Of a stretch of DNA of 64,000 nt, positions 43,572 to 51,029 are shown piece by piece (the first letter of the stretch is position 1; each line of letters begins with the position of its first letter). The stretch is taken from assembly GCF_016031615.1 (NCBI RefSeq), contig NZ_JACYXC010000001.1, positions 4,526,001-4,590,000 on the forward strand. Direction: 5' to 3'. The notes below the pieces were generated by a model that was given only the letters and a program-made list of their open reading frames with translations, was not told the origin of the DNA and ran no database searches. The position numbers and the translations under genes were made by a program. This DNA comes from Streptomyces pactum (lineage in GTDB: Bacteria > Actinomycetota > Actinomycetes > Streptomycetales > Streptomycetaceae).

Positions 43572-44728
43572 GGGGCTCCTCCGGAAGGTTCGGATAGTGG
43601 CGGATGTGGCGGTGTGGTGGCTGCGGCGGGTGCGGGTCGCGCGGGCGTGGTCGAGCGGGGTGGTGCGGGGTACGTCGTGCCCGGCGGGCCGGGACGTGGA
43701 TGCCGGACGGACGGGCCGGACCCGACCGGACGGGTCGGTCCGGCCCCGACCCGGACACCACGGTGCCGTATCGGGTGCCGGCCCGCCCGGCGGGGTCGGG
43801 TGGGCCGGCGTACCCGGGCGGGGACCGGCGGGGCCGGTGCGGCGGGTGTGCCGGCCGCGGGTGTTCGGGTGCTGTGATCGCCGTTCCCCGGCGCGGTACG
43901 GGTCCCGGTACCGGGCCGACCGGGCCGGCTTCCGGTACCCCGGGGCGCCGGTCCGTACACCGGGGGCGGTGGTTCGTACCCGGACGGGCCGTCGGTTCCC
44001 GGACACCGGTCCGTTCCCGGGCGCCGTTCCGTGTCCGGGCACCAGGTCCGTGTCCGGGCGAAGGCGGGCGCGGGCGGGACGGGTGTGCCGTCGCCGCCGG
44101 GCCGGTGTGCCGCACGCGGCCGGGGCCGGATGGCTCCGGTCCGTGCATCCGCCGGCGCGTCGGGTGGTGCGCCGGTGAGGCGTCGGGCGGGTGACGCCCC
44201 GGTTCCCGGGACGGCCTTCGCCGCCGGCGTCTCGCTCACCCCGGGCCCGTCCTCTGTGCGGCCCCGACCCGGGCCGCCGCGGTTGTGGTCGGGGTGCCGG
44301 CCGGGGACGCGTACCCGCCCCGCGGCCTACCGGTCCCGGGCCGTCCGTACCGGTCCCGGCGGGACGGACGACGCGGCGGCGGTACGAGAAGGGGCGGGCC
44401 GGTCACCGCGCGCCGGACGGGACCCGGCCGGCGCCGCACCCGTACCGGAACCCGGCTCGCGGCGGGTCGGCCGGGCGGGGCCACCGGACGCGTGTCGGCG
44501 TGGCGTCCGGCGGCCGTCGGCCCCCGTGGTCCGCACCGGAACGGTCGCCTCCGGTCCCTCGGCTACCGGGCCGGCCGCGTGGCCGCCGGAGTTCCCCGGG
44601 GCCGGGGTACGCGACCGGGGCCATGGTGGGCCGGTCGCCGGGCGGCACCGGTGGCTCCCGCCGGGTGCGGGCGTCCTTGCCGGGACGGTCCGCGGTGGTC
44701 ATCCGCGGTGCGCCCGGCGGTGCGGACC
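43572..44728. other. 1.16-kb GC-rich spacer without recognisable gene
   Basis: This is an unusually long gap between pmm and PNP. Open frames exist on both strands but translate to Arg/Pro/Gly/Thr noise without start signals. Short motifs such as CCGGTCCCGG and GTGTCCGGGC recur imperfectly. A possible pmm promoter lies at the left end. Confidence 0.5.
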
Positions 44729-45550
44729 TCAGATGCGGTCGAGCACCTTCGCCAGCAGGCTGCCCATCCGGGCTGCCGAGTCGCGGCCGGCCTGGAGGAC
44801 CTCCGCGTGGTTGAGGGGCTCGCCCGTCATGCCCGCGGCGAGGTTGGTGACCAGGGAGATGCCCAGCACCTCGGCGCCCGCCTCGCGCGCCGCGATGGCC
44901 TCCAGCGTGGTGGACATGCCCACCAGGTCGGCGCCGATGGTGCGCGCCATCCGGATCTCGGCGGGGGTCTCGTAGTGCGGGCCGGGGAACTGGAGGTAGA
45001 CGCCCTCCTCCAGCGTGGGATCGACCTGCCGGCACAGCTCGCGCAGCCGCGGCGAGTACAGGTCGGTGAGGTCCACGAAGTTGGCGCCCACGATCGGGGA
45101 GGTCGCGGTCATGTTGATGTGGTCGCTGATCAGCACCGGCTGGCCCGGCCGCATGCCCTCGCGCAGGCCGCCGCAGCCGTTGGTGAGGACCACGGTCCGG
45201 CAGCCCGCCGCCACGGCGGTGCGGACGCCGTGCGCGACGGAGGCGACACCGCGCCCCTCGTAGTAGTGGGTGCGGCCCAGGAACACCAGGACCCGCTTGC
45301 CGTTGATCGTGTAGGAGCGGACCATGCCCGCGTGCCCCGCCACGGCCGGGGGCGGGAAGCCGGGCAGCTCGGTGACCGGGAACTCGTGATCAGGGGTACC
45401 GAGGGCGTCCGTCGCGGGGACCCAGCCCGATCCCATGACCAGCACCACGTCGTGGGTCTCGGCGCCGGTGAGCTCACGCAGTCGCGCGGCGGCGTCGGCG
45501 GCGGCGGTGTAGGGGTCGCCCTGGCTGTCCGGGGTAGCAGATGCGTTCAC
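44729..45550 (-). CDS. Purine nucleoside phosphorylase
   Basis: A 273-residue class I (trimeric) PNP converting inosine, guanosine and their deoxy forms to base plus (deoxy)ribose-1-phosphate. Phosphate loop 'VLVMGSGW', 'LVFLGRTHYYEG', 'VLTNGCGGL', 'YLQFPGPHYETPAEIRM' and 'LVGMSTTLEAIAAREAG' (purine-site Met and Glu) are seen, and 'ISLVTNLAAGM' supplies the conserved Asn. GTG 45550 is chosen because TACCCT lies exactly 7 nt upstream (leaderless); ATG 45556 would overlap the likely transcription start. It carries the perfect nucleoside operator and takes the product of adenosine deaminase. Confidence 0.95.
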   Translation of the reverse strand: MNASATPDSQGDPYTAAADAAARLRELTGAETHDVVLVMGSGWVPATDALGTPDHEFPVTELPGFPPPAVAGHAGMVRSYTINGKRVLVFLGRTHYYEGRGVASVAHGVRTAVAAGCRTVVLTNGCGGLREGMRPGQPVLISDHINMTATSPIVGANFVDLTDLYSPRLRELCRQVDPTLEEGVYLQFPGPHYETPAEIRMARTIGADLVGMSTTLEAIAAREAGAEVLGISLVTNLAAGMTGEPLNHAEVLQAGRDSAARMGSLLAKVLDRI

Positions 45551-45557
45551 GCGCATG

Positions 45558-45587
45558 AGGGTAGCCAAAAATTACCTACGCGCGTAG
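45558..45587 (-). promoter_or_regulatory. PNP promoter with the perfect CTACGCGCGTAG operator
   Basis: The palindrome is at 45576-45587, and TACCCT (minus strand, 45563-45558) stands 7 nt before the GTG. Between them is GTAATTTTTGGC, strikingly A/T-rich for this genome. Fourth member of the nucleoside operator set. Confidence 0.75.
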
Positions 45588-46060
45588 AAGTTCCGGGGGA
45601 CATGTTCGGATCGTTGTGATTCGCGGTTGTACGTCGGCCGGATCCGGTGCGCCCCGGCGTGCGTCCGGCGCGCCCCTGGCGGGTACGTCCGGCGAGCGTC
45701 GGCCGCCGGCCCGCACGGGCCGGGCCACCGGCCGTGCGGCCGGCACCACCGGGGGCGCTCGTGGGGCCCCGGCCGCCGTCCGGGCCGCTCGGGCCGCACC
45801 CGAACAGATGGGGTCCGGGCTCCGGGACCCCACCCGGACCTACGGGGCCCGGGCCCGGGACCGGTCCGGCGCCGGGGCCGTCCGGGACCGGTTCGGCTCC
45901 CGCGTCACCCGGGACCGGCGCGTCAGCCCTGGTCCGGGGCCGTCCGGGACCCGTGCGCCGCCCGGGCGGGCCCCGGCGCACCACAACCGCATCGGTCGGG
46001 CCGGTCAGGCACCCGTGTCCGCCCCGGGCACCCGCCGGCGGCCCGGCCCGCCCGGCGTAC

Positions 46061-46090
46061 CGATCCCGATCCCGATCCCGATCCCGATCC
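46061..46090. repeat. Hexanucleotide microsatellite (CGATCC)x5
   Basis: Five perfect tandem copies of CGATCC lie just beyond the 3' end of the GGCT-like gene. Such short arrays are candidates for slippage. Confidence 0.95.
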
Positions 46091-46136
46091 CGCGTCCCGG
46101 CCGGACCCGCCGTGCCGGCCCCCGCCCCGAGAGGGT

Positions 46137-46574
46137 TCAGCAGGGCCGTTTGCGCAGTTCCATCACATAGTCGTGCGGGGCGCCGGCCGACTCGGCGGCG
46201 TCGGCGATCTCCCCGAGGTAGCGGGCCGACGGGAGGCCGCCCTCGTAGCCGTTGAGGACGTAGAGCCAGGCGGTCAGGTCGCCGTCGAGGGTGTGCACCC
46301 GCACCCGCACCCGGCGGTATATGTCGAGCCCGACGCCCTCCCACCGGTCCATGGAGTCCTCGTCCATCGGGGCGATGTCGTAGAGCGCGACGAAGACCTG
46401 TGAGGTGGGGTCCTCGACGACGGTGGCCAGCGCCCCCTCCCAGCCCATCTGCTCACCGCCGAAGGTGAGCCGCCAGCCCGAGATCCAGCCCGTGCCGCGC
46501 AGCGGGGAGTGTGGTGCGCGGCGGGACATCAGCCGCGCGTCGAGGTTGCCGGCGTACGCGGCGTAGAGCGACAT
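46137..46574 (-). CDS. Gamma-glutamylcyclotransferase-fold protein
   Basis: A 145-residue protein of the GGCT/AIG2-like superfamily. It starts 'MSLYAAYAGNLDARLMSRRAP', where the Tyr-x-x-Asn motif normally binds the gamma-glutamyl group, and continues 'GWRLTFGG', 'VFVALYDIAPMDEDSMDRWEGVG' (expected acidic catalytic region) and 'TAWLYVLNGYEGGLPSARYLGEI'. The enzyme reaction would be 5-oxoproline formation from gamma-glutamyl compounds; the physiological substrate in Streptomyces is unknown. TACCCT (minus strand) lies 7 nt before the ATG. It is divergent from the flavoprotein gene. Confidence 0.85.
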   Translation of the reverse strand: MSLYAAYAGNLDARLMSRRAPHSPLRGTGWISGWRLTFGGEQMGWEGALATVVEDPTSQVFVALYDIAPMDEDSMDRWEGVGLDIYRRVRVRVHTLDGDLTAWLYVLNGYEGGLPSARYLGEIADAAESAGAPHDYVMELRKRPC

Positions 46575-46724
46575 GGCTCCGAGGGTACGGGAGTGCGGCG
46601 GATCGGCCTCAGAGGTGGCAGGCTCGAAGAGAGATTCATACGAAAACCGGACGGACGCTCGTGCCCACGGCCCACCGAGGGCCCCGGGCGGAGTCATCTT
46701 GATGGGTGCGGGACAATGGAGCTT

Positions 46725-48164
46725 GTGACTCGGATCGTGATCATCGGTGGCGGACCCGGCGGCTACGAGGCGGCACTGGTGGCCGCCCAGCTCGGCGCGG
46801 AGGTGACCGTCGTCGATTGCGACGGTCTGGGCGGTGCGTCGGTGCTCACCGACTGCGTGCCGTCGAAGACGTTGATCGCCACGGCCGAGGTCATGACGAC
46901 CTTCGACTCCTCGTACGAGGAGCTGGGCATCATCGTGGCCGACGACACGCCGCCGCTGGAGCAGGCAGCCCGGGTGGTGGGGGTCGATCTCGGCAAGGTC
47001 AACCGCCGGGTCAAGCGGCTCGCCCTCGCCCAGTCGCACGACATCACCGCCTCGGTCACCCGGGCCGGCGGCCGGGTGCTGCGCGGCCGGGGCCGACTGG
47101 CCCCCGGGCAGGCCGCGGACGGCTCCCGCGAGGTCGTGGTGCGGTCCGCCGACGGCAGCGAGGAGACGCTCGTCGCCGACGCGGTGCTGATCGCCACCGG
47201 CGCGCACCCGCGGGAGATCCCGGACGCCCAGCCGGACGGCGAGCGCATCCTCAACTGGACGCAGGTCTACGACCTCGACGAGCTGCCCGAAGAGCTGATC
47301 GTGGTGGGTTCCGGCGTCACCGGCGCCGAGTTCGCCGGCGCGTACCAGGCGCTGGGCTCCCGGGTCACGCTGGTCTCCAGCCGCGACCGGGTGCTGCCGG
47401 GCGAGGACCCGGACGCCGCCGCGGTGCTGGAGGACGTCTTCCGGCGGCGCGGCATGAACGTCATGGGCCGCTCCCGGGCCCAGGCCGCCAAGCGGGTGGG
47501 GGACCGGGTGGAGGTGACGCTCGCCGACGGCCGGGTGATCACCGGTACGCACTGTCTGATGGCGGTCGGCTCCATCCCCAACACCGAGGGCATCGGCCTG
47601 GAGGAGGCGGGCGTCCGGCTCCGCGAGTCCGGGCACATCTGGACCGACAAGGTGTCCCGGACCACCGCGCCCGGCGTCTACGCGGCCGGTGACTGCACCG
47701 GTGTCCTCGCGCTCGCCTCGGTCGCCGCGATGCAGGGCCGGATCGCGATGTACCACTTCCTCGGCGACGCGGTCACCCCGCTCAACCTCAAGGCCGTCTC
47801 GGCGAACGTGTTCACCGACCCGGAGATCGCCACCGTCGGCTACTCGCAGGCGGACGTGGACGCCGGCAAGATCGACGCCCGGGTGGTCAAGCTCCCGCTG
47901 CTGCGCAACCCGCGCGCCAAGATGCAGGGCATCCGGGACGGCTTCGTGAAGATCTTCTGCCGTCCGGGCACCGGCATCGTGGTCGGTGGCGTGGTGGTCG
48001 CCCCCCGCGCCAGCGAGCTGATCCACCCGATCTCGATCGCGGTGGACAACAACCTGACGGTCGAGCAGATCGCCAACGCCTTCACCGTCTACCCGTCGCT
48101 CTCCGGCTCGATCGCCGAGGTGGCGCGGCAGCTGCACACCCGTAAGACGCAGAGCGAGCGCTGA
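46725..48164 (+). CDS. LpdA-type NAD(P)H-quinone dehydrogenase (flavoprotein disulfide reductase family)
   Basis: A 479-residue FAD enzyme. The FAD dinucleotide fold 'IVIIGGGPGGYEAALVAAQLG' (quoted in part) is at residues 4-24, the NAD(P) fold at 'LIVVGSGVTGAEFAGAYQALG', and the second FAD motif 'GVYAAGDCTG'; the C-terminal dimerisation domain ends 'PSLSGSIAEVARQL'. The redox motif reads 'GGASVLTDCVPSK': the first Cys of lipoamide dehydrogenases is Ser39 here and only Cys44 remains, as in Mycobacterium tuberculosis LpdA (Rv3303c), a quinone reductase. GTG 46725 is favoured over ATG 46716 because GACAAT lies 7 nt upstream. Confidence 0.88.
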   Translation: MTRIVIIGGGPGGYEAALVAAQLGAEVTVVDCDGLGGASVLTDCVPSKTLIATAEVMTTFDSSYEELGIIVADDTPPLEQAARVVGVDLGKVNRRVKRLALAQSHDITASVTRAGGRVLRGRGRLAPGQAADGSREVVVRSADGSEETLVADAVLIATGAHPREIPDAQPDGERILNWTQVYDLDELPEELIVVGSGVTGAEFAGAYQALGSRVTLVSSRDRVLPGEDPDAAAVLEDVFRRRGMNVMGRSRAQAAKRVGDRVEVTLADGRVITGTHCLMAVGSIPNTEGIGLEEAGVRLRESGHIWTDKVSRTTAPGVYAAGDCTGVLALASVAAMQGRIAMYHFLGDAVTPLNLKAVSANVFTDPEIATVGYSQADVDAGKIDARVVKLPLLRNPRAKMQGIRDGFVKIFCRPGTGIVVGGVVVAPRASELIHPISIAVDNNLTVEQIANAFTVYPSLSGSIAEVARQLHTRKTQSER

Positions 48165-48617
48165 CGGCGGGCCGGCGGGGGCGCGTTCCCGCGCTGCCTC
48201 CGGCCGGCCGCCGGGCAGGTACCCACTGCTGCCGGGCACGTACCCGGCCGGCCGCCGCGCGCGGATCCGGCCGGCCGCCGGCGCGTACCCGGTCGGTGGC
48301 CGTCCGCCGCCGGGCGCGTCACCCGTCGGGTGGACCGCTCACGTGTACCGCGTACCCCGCCGAGTCGCCGGCGCGCGCCCGCGGGCCGGCCGGGCCGGCC
48401 GCGCGTCCGGGGCGGTCCGGGACCGCGCGGTCGTCGTTCCGCCGGGCGCGGGAAGGGCCGTGCGGGCGCCGGCGGGAGGGCGGGCGGCGGGGCCACGGAG
48501 GACCGAGGATGTCCGGTGACGGCCCTTATACCACTTCGCGTGTTCGGGAACGAACAACTTCTGATATTTGGTGCAAGCTGCTGAAACCAGATGGTCGTTG
48601 GCGTTACTGTCAGTTCT
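48165..48617. promoter_or_regulatory. Spacer and promoter region of the DeoR gene
   Basis: The left 300 bp are GC-rich echoes of GGCCGGCCGCCGG with no gene. The right 110 bp are A/T-richer and hold a perfect inverted repeat TGTTCG-GGAA-CGAACA (48541-48556) and a promoter-like TGAAAC (48582-48587), 17-bp spacer, TACTGT (48605-48610), 7 nt before the GTG. The inverted repeat may be an autoregulatory site. Confidence 0.55.
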
Positions 48618-49697
48618 GTGTTCGCTGCAGAACGTCGTCAATTGATCCTTGAAATGGTGCGGGCCAACGGAGCGGTGTCGCTCCGGGAGCTCGCCCGCGT
48701 CGTCCAGACCTCAGAAGTGACCGTACGGCGGGACGTGCGGGCGCTGGAGGCAGAAGGACTGCTCGACCGCCGGCACGGCGGTGCGGTACTGCCGGGCGGA
48801 TTCACCAGGGACTCCGGCTTTCCGCAGAAGTCCCACCTGGCGACCGCGGAGAAGACGGCCATCGCCGACCTCGCCGCCGGCCTGGTGGAGGAGGGCGAGG
48901 CCATCGTGGTCGGGGCCGGCACCACCACGCAGGAGCTGGCCCGCCGGCTCGCCCGGATCCCGGGCCTGACGGTGGTCACCAACTCGCTGCTGGTCGCCCA
49001 GGCGCTGGCGCACGCCAACCGGGTCGAGGTGGTCATGACCGGCGGCACCCTGCGCGGCTCCAACTACGCACTGGTCGGCAGCGGGGCCGAGCAGTCCCTC
49101 CAGGGGCTCCGGGTCTCCCGCGCCTTCCTCTCCGGCAGCGGCCTGACCGCCGAACGCGGGCTCTCCACCTCCAACATGCTCTCCGCCAGTGTGGACCGGG
49201 CCCTGGTCCAGGCCGCGTCCGAGGTCGTGGTGCTGGCCGACCACACCAAACTGGGCACCGACACCATGTTCCAGACCGTGCCCACCGAGCTGATCACCCG
49301 GCTGGTGACCGACGAACCGCCCGCGCACGACGAACGGGCCGGCACCGAGTTGCAGGCGCTGGCCGACCAGGGCGTGCAGATCACCGTGGCCGGCACGGGC
49401 ACCGGCGGTGGACCCGCCGGTACGGGTGGCGGAGCCGGCACGGCCGGCGGGCCCGGTGCCGAGGCCGGCGGGACGGGCAGACCCCAGCCCCGGCACGCCC
49501 CCGGCCCGCACCCCACCGGGCGGGCGGCGGCGGAGGACGGCATGCCGCTGCCCGGCCAGCGCCGGAACCACCAGCCACCGGGGCCGGGCGGCGGCCCGCA
49601 ACTCCGCGCCGGGGCACCCCTGGTGGACGGTGGCCGGGGCGACACCGCACGACTCGACGGCGGCCGGATCGCCGACCTCGCCCCCCGCCGCCGCTGA
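48618..49697 (+). CDS. DeoR-family transcriptional regulator
   Basis: A 359-residue repressor. The N-terminal helix-turn-helix 'LILEMVRANGAVSLRELARVVQTSEVTVRRDVRALE' (in part, residues about 9-45) is followed by 'RRHGGAV' and a DeoR sensor domain of ISOCOT fold: 'GEAIVVGAGTTTQELARRL', 'LTVVTNSLLVAQAL', 'VVMTGGTLRGSNYALVG', 'LADHTKLG'. Phosphorylated sugars are the usual effectors. About 100 C-terminal residues are Gly/Pro/Thr/Ala-rich and non-conserved. Placed among nucleoside genes it could control salvage, but its own promoter lacks the CTACGCGCGTAG palindrome, so a link is only a hypothesis. GTG 48618 lies 7 nt after TACTGT. Confidence 0.9.
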   Translation: MFAAERRQLILEMVRANGAVSLRELARVVQTSEVTVRRDVRALEAEGLLDRRHGGAVLPGGFTRDSGFPQKSHLATAEKTAIADLAAGLVEEGEAIVVGAGTTTQELARRLARIPGLTVVTNSLLVAQALAHANRVEVVMTGGTLRGSNYALVGSGAEQSLQGLRVSRAFLSGSGLTAERGLSTSNMLSASVDRALVQAASEVVVLADHTKLGTDTMFQTVPTELITRLVTDEPPAHDERAGTELQALADQGVQITVAGTGTGGGPAGTGGGAGTAGGPGAEAGGTGRPQPRHAPGPHPTGRAAAEDGMPLPGQRRNHQPPGPGGGPQLRAGAPLVDGGRGDTARLDGGRIADLAPRRR

Positions 49698-49994
49698 GTC
49701 CCGGCACGGCACCGGGCCGATGGCCGCCGGGCCTCCGCGTCACCGCCGGGCCTCCGCGCCACCGCTGGGCCCGGAGGGCCGCCGGGTCCGGCAGGCCGCC
49801 GACGCCCCGCGCCGCCGTTCAGACCCCGGCGGCGGCCGGGCCCGGCCCGCGGGGCCCGGAGCCCGCGGTGGTACGCCGGAATCCGGTCCCGCCGTACGCC
49901 GACGCCCGGCCGTACGCCGATGCCCGTTCGCACGCCGATCCCCGTGCGTACGCGGGAATCCGCGGGGGCGCGCCGGCACCCCGGACCGGAGTGG
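49698..49994. repeat. Spacer with 18-bp tandem repeats
   Basis: Three imperfect 18-bp units of the type CCGTACGCCGAYGCCCGK are found at 49892-49945, just beyond the TetR stop. A second pair of 20-bp or so repeats (CCGCCGGGCCTCCGCG) lies near 49735. No gene. Confidence 0.6.
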
Positions 49995-50591
49995 TCAGCG
50001 GGCCTTGAGGCCGGTGAAGGTGAGCGTCAGCAACCGGTCGGCGAGCCCGGGGTCGCCCGGTGACTGCTCCACGGCCAGCGCGATGGCGTTGGTGAGCTGC
50101 ATCAGATCGGCGATCTCCACGTCGGCCCGGACCGAACCGGCCTGCTGCGCACGGGTCAGCAGCGCGCTGCCGGCCCGGTGGATCGGTTCGCTGCACCGGG
50201 TCAGCTCGGCGCTCCCCTCCGCGGCCGCGCAGAGGAACGCGCGGGACAGCCCACGGTAGGTGCCGGCGTGGTCGATGACGGCGCGCAGCCAGTCGATCAG
50301 CGCACGGCACGGCTGCGGCGCCCGGGCCAGCTCCCGGGAGCGGGCCAGCAGCGCGTCCAGCTCGCCGTAGAAGACGGCGCCGATCAGCGCGGTGCGGTTG
50401 GGGAAGTGGCGGTACAGGGTGCCGATGCCCACCCCGGCGCGGCGCGCGATGTCCTCCAGCGCGACGTCGGTGCCGTGCTCGGTGAAGGCGGTCCGGGCCT
50501 CGGCGAGGAGCCGCTCGTAATTGCGGCGGGCGTCGGCGCGCTTCGGCCGCGCGGACCGCACGTCGTATCCCTGTGCCGCCTCGGCCGTCAT
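49995..50591 (-). CDS. TetR/AcrR-family regulator
   Basis: A 198-residue repressor. The DNA-binding domain is classical: 'RRNYERLLAEARTAFTEHG' and 'ALEDIARRAGVGIGTLYRHFPNRTALIGAVF' (in part, about residues 20-70). The C-terminal ligand domain contains 'ALIDWLRAVIDHAGTYRGLSRAF' and 'IADLMQLTNAIALAVE', of the type Pfam calls SbtR-like C-terminal. GGAGAGGG precedes the ATG. Its target is not evident: the nearest genes are the carboxylase accA2, separated by a strong terminator, and the DeoR gene. Ligand unknown. Confidence 0.9.
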   Translation of the reverse strand: MTAEAAQGYDVRSARPKRADARRNYERLLAEARTAFTEHGTDVALEDIARRAGVGIGTLYRHFPNRTALIGAVFYGELDALLARSRELARAPQPCRALIDWLRAVIDHAGTYRGLSRAFLCAAAEGSAELTRCSEPIHRAGSALLTRAQQAGSVRADVEIADLMQLTNAIALAVEQSPGDPGLADRLLTLTFTGLKAR

Positions 50592-51029
50592 CGCCGGTCC
50601 CTCTCCTTCCGCCGGCCCGGTGGGCCCGGCCCCGACTCAAGCATGCCATCCGGGAACGGACCGGCCGGGCGACGGCCGGTGGGAGCCCGTGGGGCGGGAG
50701 TGTCCGCACTCGGGTCCGGAACGGAGGCCTGTGGACGAGGAGCGGGTCCCGCGGGCTGGGGGCGTGTTCCGGGCGCTCACGGCGGGCACCGGCTCACCCC
50801 GGCCGCCGTAGGGCCGGGCCGGGCCGGCGCCGCGGGGACGGGGTCGGGGTCGGGCCGGCGCCGCCGCGGGGTCGGGGTCGGCCGGGGACGGATGGGGCCG
50901 GTGGCCCGCCGTGGCGGAGGCTCCGGACGGGCCGGGGTGTGCGCGAGGGCCCCGGCCGGTTCCTGGTGGGGAACCGGCCGGGGCCCTCGGGGATGTCCTG
51001 CGCCGCCGGACGACCGGGCGGCAGCGGGC
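50592..51029. other. Spacer holding the accA2 terminator
   Basis: Apart from the TetR promoter at the left and the 20-bp hairpin at 50944-50989, nothing is recognised. Short CGGGGTCGGGGTCGG echoes occur near 50830-50880. Confidence 0.6.
50944..50989 (-). terminator. Perfect 20-bp hairpin after accA2
   Basis: A perfect 20-bp stem (50944-50963 / 50970-50989) with a 6-nt loop lies 41 bp after the carboxylase stop. It is one of the strongest hairpins in the window and insulates the TetR gene. Confidence 0.85.

Larger units (their letters stand above)
45551..46136. other. PNP promoter and GC-rich spacer
   Basis: Besides the PNP promoter and operator at its left edge, this interval has no gene. 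It contains many CCGGGACC-type echoes and ends with a hexanucleotide repeat tract (46061-46090). Confidence 0.6.

Noticed and set aside
41868..44042. Extension of the phospho-sugar mutase to a start near 44042
   Set aside because: The extra N-terminus is Thr/Pro/Arg noise, while GTG 43571 has GGAGGAG 4 nt upstream and matches the usual protein start.
43572..44728. Coding genes in the pmm-PNP gap
   Set aside because: All frames are Arg/Pro/Gly-rich, without ribosome sites or recognisable motifs, and equal on both strands.
49892..49945. Possible CRISPR or integron repeats after the TetR gene
   Set aside because: Only three imperfect contiguous units, no spacers, no cas or integrase genes.
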